Positions 1-8,386 of a stretch of 16,702 bases of DNA are shown piece by piece. Location: NCBI GenBank assembly GCA_013202335.1, contig JABMQR010000133.1:1-16702 (forward strand). Reading direction: 5' to 3'. Source of the stretch: Bacteroidota bacterium. GTDB lineage: Bacteria; Spirochaetota; Spirochaetia; JABMQR01. The notes under the pieces are model-generated. The model was not told the DNA's origin. It ran no database searches and saw only the letters and a program-made list of their open reading frames with translations. Made by a program: the position numbers and the translations under genes. The first letter of the stretch is position 1, and the number at the start of each line of letters is the position of its first letter.

Positions 1-232
1 ATTTACATCATCATTATTATAAAAGTTCTGCTTGATTTGATACCGGATGTATTATGCAACGGGACGGGTTCAAGAAATCATATAAATGCATGGTAAAATC
101 ACGGACATAATAATAAATATGGTTCATATCACAATCTCAAAATACGGTTTACAATAACGGTCAAGTATGGAAATTGCAACCTAAAATTAGAAAGAAGAAA
201 TTTATTTGTATTGAAGTAAAGGTAATGTACAT
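1..232. other. Upstream non-coding leader of the transporter operon
   Basis: This AT-rich stretch lies before the transporter ATPase gene and holds no convincing coding region. A TTACAA hexamer sits at 149-154, the same hexamer found in the two better promoter candidates further on, but no good -10 box lies at the right distance. The start of the ATPase gene is preceded only by a weak Shine-Dalgarno-like AAAGG near 218-222. The operon promoter is probably in this interval or left of the window; I cannot place it. Confidence 0.5.
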
Positions 233-1786
233 ATGGTGGATAACAAAGAACTTCCCCGAATGCTTATTAAAAAAATATGCAAAAGTTTTGGGGGAATCAA
301 AGCATTAGAAGATGTCAGTTTTGATATTATTCCTGGAGAAATCCATGCTCTGGTAGGAGAGAATGGAGCAGGAAAATCTACGTTAGTAAAAATAATTACA
401 GGCTTGGAGTCTGCAGACTTCGGGTCTATAGAACTAGATGGCAGAGAAATAAACTTTAATAATCCTATGGAAGCCCGTAGCAATGGAGTTTTAGCAGTAT
501 ACCAGGATCCAAAACTTTTTCCCAATCTGGATATTGCTGAAAATATTTTCATGGGAATTCACCCAAAAGCTAAATCAGGTTTTATTGATAGAAAACACAT
601 GTACAAGAAAACAAGGGAAGTTTTAGAGTGGCTAGGTTCAGATCTTGATCCTAAAGAATCTGTTATGTCGCTTTCAATAGGCCAGATGCAGTATGTTGAA
701 TTTGCTAGGGCAATGTTTGATGGTAATGAAAAACTATTAATATTAGACGAACCTACAGCGTCTCTTTCTCCTAATGAGACATATCAGTTATTTGAGATTG
801 TTAAGAAATTGAAGAGTAGGGGTGTGTCAATAATTTATATATCACACAGGTTAGAAGAATTATTTGGGTTTGCTAATCGTATTACCATATTACGTGATGG
901 AGCACATGTTGTTACCGAAGACATATCTAATATGACACAAGATAAAATTGTACATTATATGGTGGGGCGCTCAATTACTGATTGTTATAGTTTAGATAAC
1001 AGTAGTACTGAAGATAGTAAAAATATAGTGAAGGATATACCGATTTTACGTTTAGAAAATTTCACAGCTGAAGGTGAGTTTTATGATATTTCTTTCAATG
1101 TCTTTAAGGGTGAAATAGTCGGAATAGCAGGTTTGGTTGGTGCCGGACGTACTGAAATAGCGAAAGCTATCTTTGGAGCAATACCTTCCACAAGTGGAAA
1201 TGTATGGATAGGAGAAAAGCTGGTAAATGTAAAAAAGCCGGCTCAAATGATAGATGAAGGGATAGTGTACGTCCCAGAAGACAGGGAGATTGAGGGATTA
1301 ATATCTGATTTATCAGTTATGGAAAATATGCTATTACCTTCTGTTGTTAAAATTTCTCGCAAAGGATTTGTTAGCTTTTCTAAAGAATTTAAGATCTATT
1401 CCCACTACAAAAAACAATTTCAGATAAAAGCCTCAGGTCCTAAGATGATGATATCTGAACTTTCCGGTGGGAATAGGCAAAAAGTTGTTTTATCAAAGTG
1501 GATGGCTCTGGATCCAAAAATTTTCATTTTTGATGAACCAACCCATGGAATTGATGTTGGTTCTAAAGCACAAGTTCACCGAGTTATAAATGATTTAGCT
1601 CAAGCTGGCATTGGCGTGATAATGATTTCATCTGATTTGCCTGAAATTATTAAAATGAGTGATCGGATTTTAGTTATATCTGATGGATTTCTTGTGGCTG
1701 AGTTTTCTAGAGAAGAAGCTACTCAGGAGAATGTTATGGCAGCTGCTGTAATAAAGAAATATAGCGGCGGTGATCATGAGCAATAA
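233..1786 (+). CDS. Sugar ABC transporter ATP-binding protein (RbsA/LsrA/RhaT-like, two ABC domains)
   Basis: Energises a CUT2-class sugar importer from the cytoplasmic side of the membrane. The 517 residues hold two ABC domains, the usual length for this family. Domain 1 has Walker A GENGAGKS at 42-49, signature LSIGQ at about 147-151 and Walker B ending in D172-E173. Domain 2 has the degenerate Walker A GLVGAGRT at about 300-307, where the lysine is replaced, signature LSGGN at about 410 and Walker B D434-E435. A degenerate second site is typical of RbsA/LsrA-type proteins, so hydrolysis is expected mainly at one site. The start at 233 keeps the normal N-terminus; a downstream ATG at 260 has no ribosome site. 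The end overlaps the start of the next permease gene, so the two are probably translationally coupled. The substrate is not identifiable from this subunit. Confidence 0.95.
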   Translation: MVDNKELPRMLIKKICKSFGGIKALEDVSFDIIPGEIHALVGENGAGKSTLVKIITGLESADFGSIELDGREINFNNPMEARSNGVLAVYQDPKLFPNLDIAENIFMGIHPKAKSGFIDRKHMYKKTREVLEWLGSDLDPKESVMSLSIGQMQYVEFARAMFDGNEKLLILDEPTASLSPNETYQLFEIVKKLKSRGVSIIYISHRLEELFGFANRITILRDGAHVVTEDISNMTQDKIVHYMVGRSITDCYSLDNSSTEDSKNIVKDIPILRLENFTAEGEFYDISFNVFKGEIVGIAGLVGAGRTEIAKAIFGAIPSTSGNVWIGEKLVNVKKPAQMIDEGIVYVPEDREIEGLISDLSVMENMLLPSVVKISRKGFVSFSKEFKIYSHYKKQFQIKASGPKMMISELSGGNRQKVVLSKWMALDPKIFIFDEPTHGIDVGSKAQVHRVINDLAQAGIGVIMISSDLPEIIKMSDRILVISDGFLVAEFSREEATQENVMAAAVIKKYSGGDHEQ

Positions 1787-2822
1787 AATTATAGTTAATA
1801 ATATTACCCCTAAAGATATACGGAAAAAACAGTACTGGAGTTTAATTGTATTGAAAAATAGAGTTTTCGGAGTGCTTCTATTTGAAGTGCTAATAATGCT
1901 TATTTTTTCACTTGTAGCAAAAAGATTTTTATCAATTTCAAATTTAAATACCATTTTATTAAATGCTTGCATAATGTCAATTTTAGCTTGTGCTGAAGCG
2001 GTAGTAATTCTCACACGAAATTATGATGTGTCTATTGCATCAATATTAGCTCTTTCAGCTTATGTTGGATTTGATCTTATAAAGAATTTTCCTAATGCAG
2101 GTCCAATTATGATACTGATTCCCATAGGTATTGGAATGCTCTGCGGACTGATCAACGGTGCCATAGTTGCCTACGGTAGAGTCTCATCAGTATTTGTTAC
2201 TCTAGGTGGCCTATCAGTTTATCGAGGCATTGTTACAGTTTATTCTGGAGGACATCAAATTGAGCCCAAAGATGTACCCGAATGGGTTAGGCAAATAGTT
2301 ACGGGAAGTATTATTCCGGGGATTTCTAATCTAGCATTAATTGCTGTTGCAATAATTATTTTAGTATCCGTATATCTTCGTTATACAAGAATTGGAAGGC
2401 AGATTTATGCTGTAGGTTCTAATCCTGATGCAGCTGTTTTTTATGGATTAAAGGTTTCTAGAATTATACTAGGGGCATATGTTTTATGTGGTGCTTTAAC
2501 TGGTTTAAGCGGGTTTCTTTTTGCAGCAAGATCTTCGTACGTTGTTCCTTGGTTTGCACAAGGTTTAGAAATGAAAGTTATTGGTGCTGTTGTAGTTGGT
2601 GGTGTAAGTGTTCTGGGCGGCTCTGGTAATGTAGTTGGTGCTGCTTTGGGAGCCATCGTTTTAGCAACCTTAGATAATGGTCTTATTCTACTTGGGGCAG
2701 AAGAAGTTGTTCGTCAGTTTCTTTATGGTATAGCTATTGTTGGAGCTTGTATTTTGGATTCTGTTGTTTTGAAACAAGTAAGTGGACTTTTGAAATCTAA
2801 GAAGAGTCGGGGGGCTAAATAA
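1776..2822 (+). CDS. Sugar ABC transporter permease 1 (RbsC-like)
   Basis: Integral membrane subunit of the CUT2 sugar importer, about 348 residues with many hydrophobic segments, as in RbsC/LsrC/RhaP. The loop YAVGSNPDAAVFYGLKV is the conserved cytoplasmic motif that contacts the ATPase. The stretch with repeated glycine (VVVGGVSVLGGSGNVVGA) is another family hallmark. Two starts are possible: GTG at 1770 and ATG at 1776. I chose the ATG because it follows a GGCGG stretch at a reasonable distance. The gene overlaps the ATPase gene by about 11 bases and is followed after 2 bases by a second permease, so the importer channel is probably a heterodimer, as in Lsr and Rha systems. Confidence 0.93.
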   Translation: MSNKIIVNNITPKDIRKKQYWSLIVLKNRVFGVLLFEVLIMLIFSLVAKRFLSISNLNTILLNACIMSILACAEAVVILTRNYDVSIASILALSAYVGFDLIKNFPNAGPIMILIPIGIGMLCGLINGAIVAYGRVSSVFVTLGGLSVYRGIVTVYSGGHQIEPKDVPEWVRQIVTGSIIPGISNLALIAVAIIILVSVYLRYTRIGRQIYAVGSNPDAAVFYGLKVSRIILGAYVLCGALTGLSGFLFAARSSYVVPWFAQGLEMKVIGAVVVGGVSVLGGSGNVVGAALGAIVLATLDNGLILLGAEEVVRQFLYGIAIVGACILDSVVLKQVSGLLKSKKSRGAK

Positions 2823-2824
2823 GT

Positions 2825-3829
2825 ATGAAACGCTCAAAATTACAAAATCTGATACATACTTATAACTGGGAAAGTATAATTTTTATATTCTTTATATTAT
2901 CTGTAATTATTGCAGCTTTCCTTTCACCTCTTTATTGGAGTGCCTTCCAGATATTGTATTCATTTCAGCAATCTATGGTTATAACAAGTGTTCTTGCTCT
3001 AGGTTTTATGATGGTAATTCTAGTAGGTGAGATAGATCTTTCCTTACCAGCGATACTAGCTGTAGGTACAGTGAGCTTTGCCAGATTGTCCCAAATGGGA
3101 TTTCCGTTTTGGGTATCTGTGGTAATAGTACTGTTATTTTGTATTGCAGCCGGATTATTAAATGGTTTACTTATTGTCACATTTTCTTTGCCGTCAATGG
3201 CTGTAACGCTAGGTATGATGGGTGTGTATCGCTCACTGGCTTTACTAATAGGAGGGATAGAAGGATTTGGAGCCGATTCATTTCAACCTGCATATATATG
3301 GATAGGTTCAAAATCTATAGCCGGAGTAGTACCAGTTTCACTGTTATTCTTAGTTATATTATTTATTATTGCCTATGCTTTAATTCATAAATCAGTTTAT
3401 GGAAGGATATTATATGCAACTGGGAATAACAGGAAGGCAACATATCTTTCAGGGCATAGTATTAAGAAGACGATAGTAAGCACCTACTCCATTGCAGGCT
3501 TGATGGCTGGTATAGCAGCCTTAGTCTATATAGGGCAATACGAATCAGCACGAGCAGATAATGTTTCAAATATTTTATTATTTGTAGTAGCTTGCATTTC
3601 TTTAGGAGGATTTAGCTTGTCTGGTGGGAAAGGAAATGTTATTGGTTTAATTTTTTCAATTCTCCTTTTGGGAACAATTCAAAATGGTATGGGATTAGCA
3701 AATATTGGCGGTCCTGTTCAAACTCTAGTGATTGGATCAATTTTAATTTTCTCTATATTAATTCCTGTTGTGGATAGAGGTATTAAAGTTTTACGAAACC
3801 ATGTAAAGAAATTTACAGATAAACTGTAA
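2825..3829 (+). CDS. Sugar ABC transporter permease 2 (RbsC-like)
   Basis: Second membrane subunit of the same importer, 334 residues and strongly hydrophobic. It has the family loop YATGNNRKATYLSGHS and a glycine-rich ISLGGFSLSGGKGNV segment, equivalent to those in permease 1 but clearly diverged, so this is an old paralogue pair. Some charged residues seen in permease 1 are replaced, and the protein begins with a short cytoplasmic tail (MKRSKLQN) before the first membrane span. It starts 2 bases after the previous stop, with a G-rich ribosome site in the end of that gene. A hairpin lies in the 53-base gap before the binding-protein gene. The assignment to the family is secure; the substrate is unknown. 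Confidence 0.93.
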   Translation: MKRSKLQNLIHTYNWESIIFIFFILSVIIAAFLSPLYWSAFQILYSFQQSMVITSVLALGFMMVILVGEIDLSLPAILAVGTVSFARLSQMGFPFWVSVVIVLLFCIAAGLLNGLLIVTFSLPSMAVTLGMMGVYRSLALLIGGIEGFGADSFQPAYIWIGSKSIAGVVPVSLLFLVILFIIAYALIHKSVYGRILYATGNNRKATYLSGHSIKKTIVSTYSIAGLMAGIAALVYIGQYESARADNVSNILLFVVACISLGGFSLSGGKGNVIGLIFSILLLGTIQNGMGLANIGGPVQTLVIGSILIFSILIPVVDRGIKVLRNHVKKFTDKL

Positions 3830-3846
3830 ATTTTTAATAAAAAATT

Positions 3847-3868
3847 CCCTACTTAAAGAAAAGTAGGG
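3847..3868 (+). promoter_or_regulatory. Intercistronic hairpin upstream of the binding-protein gene
   Basis: A perfect 8-bp inverted repeat, CCCTACTT and AAGTAGGG, with a six-base loop AAAGAA. It sits between the second permease and the binding-protein gene and ends just before the AAGGAG ribosome site at 3871-3876. No T-run follows, so it is unlikely to stop transcription. Hairpins here are known in other transporter operons as 3' or 5' mRNA stabilisers that raise the level of binding protein over membrane subunits. That role is inferred for this case. Confidence 0.6.
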
Positions 3869-3882
3869 ACAAGGAGTAAGAG

Positions 3883-4920
3883 ATGAAAATATCTAAGATC
3901 TTTTTTGTGTTGCTAATGCTTGCAGTAGTAGTTTTGCCATTATTAGCTAATGCTGATGTGGAAGCGGGAGGAAAAGAAAAGCTGTACTATGTACCGAAGT
4001 TTACTGGATTTATTTTCTTTGAACTGGCAGGTCAGGGTGCTCAACAGGCCTGTGATGAATTAGGTGTCGAGATGGTTACTCTGGGTACTACGCAAAATGA
4101 TGTTGAAGGATATGTCCAGATCCTCCAAAACTTACTGCCTCAAAAACCACAAATAATGGTAACAACATCTTCTGATGCAAATGCACCAGTTCCAGTTCTT
4201 AAGAAAATAAGAGCAAACGGTGCTACTATTGTTACTTTTGATTCAGATGTTGGACAAGAAGGGCGGGATCTTTATATTAACATAGCTCCTTATGAAGTCC
4301 AGGCTAAAGCTATTTTGGATAGTGCCTTATATAACAATCCAAAAGGCGGAAAGGTTATATGGCTCGCACCTTCACCCAATATTACCACCTTTAATGAAGT
4401 AAAGAAATCAATTGATTCATTAGTTTCAACAAATTCAAAATATAAAGTTTTAGAGGTTATTGATACACTTTATATGCAAGATGATCCCGATATATCTTAC
4501 TCTGTGGCAACTTCAGCTATGGAAGCATATCCTGATCTGAGTGGTTTTATAACAAGTTCAGGTATGGCTAATCCAGCAGTTAATAAAGCTATACAGGATA
4601 CTGGAAGAACTGGAAAAGTTTACTGCACTGGAATGGGCTTACCTTCAACTATGGAGACTTTTCTAAATGACGGTGTTAGTAAACAGTTTGCTTTATGGTC
4701 TCCCTATTGGTTTGGATATATGTCAGCTTATGTCGCAATCGAAATTCATCGAGGAAATATAGTAGTTGGTGATGGAAAGGTTATGGATATTCCGAATGTA
4801 GGGGAAAGAAAAATCTCAAATACTCCGGGTGGAATGGTGGCTGACCTTGATATGATGGTTTTCTTTAGAAAAGGCAATTCAACATTTGAAACTGGAATTC
4901 CTATGACTACAGCAGAGTAA
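3883..4920 (+). CDS. Periplasmic sugar-binding protein (LsrB/RhaS-like)
   Basis: Ligand-capturing subunit of the importer, 345 residues. Residues 1 to about 24 form a signal peptide (basic MKISK, hydrophobic core, ANA cleavage site before DVEAG) without a lipobox cysteine, so the mature protein should be free in a periplasm. The fold is a type I periplasmic binding protein. The order of motifs (VPKFTGFIFFELAGQGAQQA near the start, IVTFDSD, later FALWSPYWFG and IPNVGERK) matches the LsrB/RhaS branch rather than classical RbsB. Compared from memory with LsrB, the Lys and one Asp of the AI-2 pocket have counterparts, but the second Asp-Gln pair appears as Thr-Phe. An AI-2 ligand is therefore unlikely and a sugar more likely. 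A strong ribosome site AAGGAG lies 6 bases before the ATG. A 14-base gap separates it from the mutarotase gene. Confidence 0.92.
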   Translation: MKISKIFFVLLMLAVVVLPLLANADVEAGGKEKLYYVPKFTGFIFFELAGQGAQQACDELGVEMVTLGTTQNDVEGYVQILQNLLPQKPQIMVTTSSDANAPVPVLKKIRANGATIVTFDSDVGQEGRDLYINIAPYEVQAKAILDSALYNNPKGGKVIWLAPSPNITTFNEVKKSIDSLVSTNSKYKVLEVIDTLYMQDDPDISYSVATSAMEAYPDLSGFITSSGMANPAVNKAIQDTGRTGKVYCTGMGLPSTMETFLNDGVSKQFALWSPYWFGYMSAYVAIEIHRGNIVVGDGKVMDIPNVGERKISNTPGGMVADLDMMVFFRKGNSTFETGIPMTTAE

Positions 4921-4934
4921 TCTAAGGAGAAATA

Positions 4935-5354
4935 ATGCTTATAAATAATATTTTACACCCTGAAATTTTAAAAGTTCTTGCAACGGCAGGCCATGGATCA
5001 GGAGTTGTTATTGCAGATGGAAATTTCCCTTTTGGATCTATGGCAGGGCGAGATGTGCCCCGTGTATACCTCAATTTTGCTCCAGATAAACTGAATACTA
5101 TCGATGTCCTGAAGGAAATTGCGAAAGCGGTACCTTTGGAAGGTGCTCAGGCACCTGTTCCTGACGATGGAAGCACCCCGCCTATTTTTAAAGAGTATAT
5201 CGAATGTTTACCTGATGATATTACCATTGAAAAACTTGATCGATTTGGTTTTTATGCAGCTGTTAAGGATCCTTCTACTGCCTTATTAATTTGTACTGGT
5301 GAAACAAGAGTATATTCATGTATTAAGTTAATTGTTGGAGTAAGGAAATTTTAA
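4935..5354 (+). CDS. RbsD/FucU-family sugar mutarotase
   Basis: Small cytosolic enzyme, 139 residues, that interconverts sugar anomers so the right form reaches the next enzyme. The N-terminal block TAGHGSGVVIADGNFP carries the conserved catalytic-type His20 and Asp28. The C-terminal block contains RFGFYAAVK and TGETRVYSC followed by the ending KLIVGVRKF, both typical of RbsD/FucU proteins. The GHG form with a following NFP is closer to FucU than to RbsD. Length is normal and the gene is intact. It starts with a good AGGAG site 14 bases after the binding-protein gene and ends the transporter operon just before a strong hairpin. Its presence supports a pyranose/furanose monosaccharide as the imported compound, without naming it. 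Confidence 0.88.
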   Translation: MLINNILHPEILKVLATAGHGSGVVIADGNFPFGSMAGRDVPRVYLNFAPDKLNTIDVLKEIAKAVPLEGAQAPVPDDGSTPPIFKEYIECLPDDITIEKLDRFGFYAAVKDPSTALLICTGETRVYSCIKLIVGVRKF

Positions 5355-5367
5355 TGTTTTCGATTTG

Positions 5368-5395
5368 ATAGGCCGGTGGATACCCACCGGCTTAT
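5368..5395 (+). terminator. Hairpin after the mutarotase gene, possible terminator or attenuator
   Basis: A GC-rich inverted repeat, GCCGGTGG and CCACCGGC around an ATAC loop, stands out in AT-rich surroundings. The stem extends outward by weaker pairs to about 12 bp with one G-U pair. It lies 13 bases after the mutarotase stop codon. The bases after it (TTATGTTAC) are only partly T-rich, so termination may be incomplete. A new promoter candidate follows at once, which fits an operon boundary. A GTG inside the stem that would open the kinase reading frame is very unlikely to be a real start. Confidence 0.6.
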
Positions 5396-5396
5396 G

Positions 5397-5425
5397 TTAC
5401 AAAAATATTGGTGTTATGGTATAAT
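5397..5425 (+). promoter_or_regulatory. Promoter candidate for the two-component genes
   Basis: A perfect -10 box TATAAT at 5420-5425 lies 17 bases after TTACAA at 5397-5402. The -35 match to TTGACA is poor (three of six), so the promoter may need an activator. Transcription would begin near 5432, only a few bases before the ATG at 5436. No Shine-Dalgarno site is visible upstream of that ATG, so the kinase message could be nearly leaderless. The same TTACAA-17-TATnAT arrangement occurs before the E1 alpha gene. Confidence 0.55.
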
Positions 5426-5435
5426 GCTTTCAACT

Positions 5436-6746
5436 ATGAATAATTTAAATATAATAAATATCATTAATGCCAGCGTACTACAGAAATTACCAGATAGTTT
5501 CTATAAAGCGACGAAGTTTGCAACGGCTATTCACGATACTCAAGGTAAATTAATAACTACAATACACACGAGTTGCTATAATAAATTCTGTAGAAATATG
5601 TTTTTATCTGAAGAGGGGCACGCAAGATGTGTAGCATCTAATAGACAGGGAGAAAAAATAGCCTGTAATAAAATAAGTGCTTATGTGTATGAATGTCATG
5701 CAGGTTTAACAGATGTAGCCGCTCCAGTAATTATAAATGGAACATATATAGCCTCAGTAGCAGCCGGACAAGTATTATTAAAACCCATAACCAAAGATAG
5801 TGAAAGGCATATATGGAAAAAAATGGATGGGCTTCCTGAAAAATTTAAAATTATACAGATGAAAGCATTAAGCTCTGTGAGAATTGTATCTGAAAACCAA
5901 ATACAAGGAATTGCAGAACTCTTAGTATCTTTAGCTAATACTATAGTTGACCTGGTTTTAACCAATATTAAAGAAAAAAAGATTAATTTGGAAAATATTA
6001 AACTAATAGATTCTATCAAATATCAGGCAATGCTGGAAAATGAAATGTTTAATGCTCAGATTCGACTTCGTGAAACCGAATTGAATCTTCTCCAAGCGCA
6101 GGTAAATCCTCACTTTCTTTATAATACTTTGGATTCTATACATTGGCTTGCTGTTTTACATGGTACGAATGATATTCAGCAAATGATACTTTCTTTAAGT
6201 GCATTGTTACGTCAAAGTTTAGAAATAACCTCACCTGTGGTACCATTGGAGCAGGAGATAAAAAACGTAAATAATTACTTGTATATACAGAAAATAAGAT
6301 TTGGTAGTCTGATTAACTATGAAACCGAAATTGATGAAGAAATTCTTGGATACCCAATTCCAAAATTAATCCTTCAATCTTTGGTAGAAAATGCATTGAA
6401 GCATGGTATTGAACCAAAGGGTAAAGCTGGTTCAATTATAATAACTGGTAAACGGGGTGTGGATGGTACAGCAACAATTGGAGTCGAAGATGATGGAGTA
6501 GGGATTGATAAAAATTTTCTTCAAATGTTAATCAGAATGCTTTTAAGTGAGGGAAATAAGCCTATTCAAAGACTTCCTGAATTTAAGGGTCATGGAATTG
6601 GTTTGATGAATGTGCATAAGCGATTAATTTATTATTATGATGGGTTTGAAGGTATTCAAATTTACAGTACTCAGGGAAAGGGTACACGTATTCATTTTAA
6701 AATATCTTCTAGAATTTCTAATGAAAAATTTTCACAAAATAAGTAG
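5436..6746 (+). CDS. Soluble PocR-domain sensor histidine kinase (YesM-type transmitter)
   Basis: Cytosolic sensor kinase of a two-component system, about 436 residues with no membrane segment. Residues about 13-160 form a PocR-type ligand-binding domain with Cys47, Cys52, Cys65, Cys77 and the ECHAGLTD block (Cys87-His88), which may hold a ligand or metal. A charged helical linker follows. The transmitter is of the His_kinase/YesM class: QAQVNPHFLYN with phospho-acceptor His226, N-box Asn319 in SLVENALKHG, ATP-lid DDGVGID near 352 and GHGIGLMNV near 385. The reading frame is open back to a GTG at 5376, but that lies in a hairpin; ATG 5424 or 5436 is more sensible and I favour 5436. Since it lacks a periplasmic domain, it should sense a metabolite already inside the cell. 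The paired regulator follows 9 bases later. Confidence 0.9.
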   Translation: MNNLNIINIINASVLQKLPDSFYKATKFATAIHDTQGKLITTIHTSCYNKFCRNMFLSEEGHARCVASNRQGEKIACNKISAYVYECHAGLTDVAAPVIINGTYIASVAAGQVLLKPITKDSERHIWKKMDGLPEKFKIIQMKALSSVRIVSENQIQGIAELLVSLANTIVDLVLTNIKEKKINLENIKLIDSIKYQAMLENEMFNAQIRLRETELNLLQAQVNPHFLYNTLDSIHWLAVLHGTNDIQQMILSLSALLRQSLEITSPVVPLEQEIKNVNNYLYIQKIRFGSLINYETEIDEEILGYPIPKLILQSLVENALKHGIEPKGKAGSIIITGKRGVDGTATIGVEDDGVGIDKNFLQMLIRMLLSEGNKPIQRLPEFKGHGIGLMNVHKRLIYYYDGFEGIQIYSTQGKGTRIHFKISSRISNEKFSQNK

Positions 6747-6755
6747 TAACTTACT

Positions 6756-8345
6756 ATGAACTTGGATAAATATCGTGTTCTTATAGCAGATGATGAACAG
6801 CTCACCCGTATAGGGATACAATACTTCATTTCTATGATGGATGATTTTGAAGTAGTAGCAGAAGCTGTAAATGGGTTTGATGTACTTGAGAAGGTTTATA
6901 AGTTTAATCCAGATATAATTGTTCTTGATATAAAAATGCCATTGTGTTCAGGCCTTGAAGTCATGGAAGAATTACACGATTTAACTAATCCTCCCAAGGT
7001 AATTCTTCTTAGTGGATTTAATGATTTTCAGTATGCCCAGAAAGCATTGAAATTTGGTGCATGCGACTATCTCCTAAAACCGACAAGTTATGAAAAACTT
7101 GATGAAACTTTTTTACGGGTGAAACAGATTATTAAAAACGAAAGAGTATTACTGGATAATCTGCATGCTAGTGAAAAGTATAGTTCCAAGACTTTATCAT
7201 TTTTTTTACCACAATTCTATTTGAAGATAATAAAACAAGAATTACAAAAAAAAGATTATAATGAAAAAGTCAAACTTTTTGATATACCTTTTAAAGATGC
7301 ACTCATTGTACTTATCGGACCTATTAATGCAATAAGATCTCATCCAGATTCAAATGGTACAATTAGCGATATTATGATTACTAAATATAATCGTATAGTT
7401 AACGATTTTATTTCAGAGAAAGTAATGAAATTTTCCAAATCAATCATTGTTGAAAAAGATATCTTTTCAATTCTTCTTTTTCCTGATGAATGTGCTGACT
7501 TCAAAACTAAAGAATTCATTCATGAGTTGAAATCTTTTTTTTATAAATCATTACAAATGAGTGTTACAATTGCTATAGGAAAAAAAATTAATCTATACGC
7601 TATTTCAGAATCTTATAAAGATTCCCAGAAAAAATTAAAACAGCGTTTTTTTCTAGGTGATAATATTATTATATGGGAAGTTGATGAAAAACCAGCAATT
7701 GATAAAATAAATTGTTCAGATTTTGAGAAATCTATATTCACTGCTGTAAAAAACCAGGATCTAGAAAGTGTAGAAAAAATTTTAACAAATTACTTTGTTA
7801 AATTATCTAAATTTAGAATTCAAAAAGAAGAATGGCTACGCTTTTGTTATGAAATCACACTCTCAATATCAAATTTCGTGGGTAATTATAGTTTAAATAG
7901 TGAAACGGGTAGTTTTGTTGCAGAAATTGGAATGATAACAAATTTGTCATCAGTGCAAGCGGTTAAAGATTGGATTTCTATACTCTTACAAGACGCAATT
8001 AAACACTTTCAAAGAAGTGTTTCAGAGCAGCCATTAATCATAAGAAAAACAATGAAGTATATTGAAAAGCATTATAATAAGCATATTTCATTGGCTGAGT
8101 TGGCAGATTGTGCATCCCTTAGTCTTAATTATTTCAGTAATATATTCAAACAATCAACAGGTAAAACTGTGCTAGAGTATATAACTTGCCGTAGAATGTT
8201 AGAAGCAAAACGTTTACTTAAAAATACATTACTCAATATTTCTGAAATCTCATATGAGCTTGGCTATGTGAATCCACGTTATTTTAGCGAGGTTTTTGCA
8301 CGATGTGAGAATATGACCCCATCACAATACCGAAAGACACTCTAA
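6756..8345 (+). CDS. Response regulator with AraC-type DNA-binding domain (YesN-like)
   Basis: Transcription regulator partnered with the preceding kinase, 529 residues, the size of YesN-type proteins. Residues 1 to about 125 are a receiver domain with acidic pair Asp12-Asp13, phospho-acceptor Asp58 in VLDIKMP, Ser86 and Lys108 in LLKPTS. A long middle region of about 300 residues has no motif I can name and is typical of this class. Residues about 428-529 hold two helix-turn-helix units of the AraC family (HISLAELADCASLSLNYFS, then ISEISYELGYVNPRYFSEVF, ending PSQYRKTL). It most likely activates the transporter operon and the catabolic block on either side. A 105-base gap with a promoter candidate follows. 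The family call is firm; the target genes are inferred from position. Confidence 0.92.
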   Translation: MNLDKYRVLIADDEQLTRIGIQYFISMMDDFEVVAEAVNGFDVLEKVYKFNPDIIVLDIKMPLCSGLEVMEELHDLTNPPKVILLSGFNDFQYAQKALKFGACDYLLKPTSYEKLDETFLRVKQIIKNERVLLDNLHASEKYSSKTLSFFLPQFYLKIIKQELQKKDYNEKVKLFDIPFKDALIVLIGPINAIRSHPDSNGTISDIMITKYNRIVNDFISEKVMKFSKSIIVEKDIFSILLFPDECADFKTKEFIHELKSFFYKSLQMSVTIAIGKKINLYAISESYKDSQKKLKQRFFLGDNIIIWEVDEKPAIDKINCSDFEKSIFTAVKNQDLESVEKILTNYFVKLSKFRIQKEEWLRFCYEITLSISNFVGNYSLNSETGSFVAEIGMITNLSSVQAVKDWISILLQDAIKHFQRSVSEQPLIIRKTMKYIEKHYNKHISLAELADCASLSLNYFSNIFKQSTGKTVLEYITCRRMLEAKRLLKNTLLNISEISYELGYVNPRYFSEVFARCENMTPSQYRKTL

Positions 8346-8386
8346 TATTTCAGTAGGATTCCCGACATTTTCATAATATCAGTTGA

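Noticed and set aside
149..154. TTACAA hexamer in the upstream leader as a third copy of the shared promoter
   Set aside because: No acceptable -10 box lies about 17 bases downstream, so only the hexamer matches and chance is likely in AT-rich DNA.
3883..4920. AI-2 uptake (Lsr) system
   Set aside because: Pocket residues seem changed, and no LsrK, LsrF, LsrG or LsrR is present; the flanking genes are sugar catabolic.
5376..5435. Longer kinase start at GTG 5376
   Set aside because: The GTG lies inside a GC-rich hairpin, has no ribosome site, and the extra 20 residues do not belong to the PocR domain.
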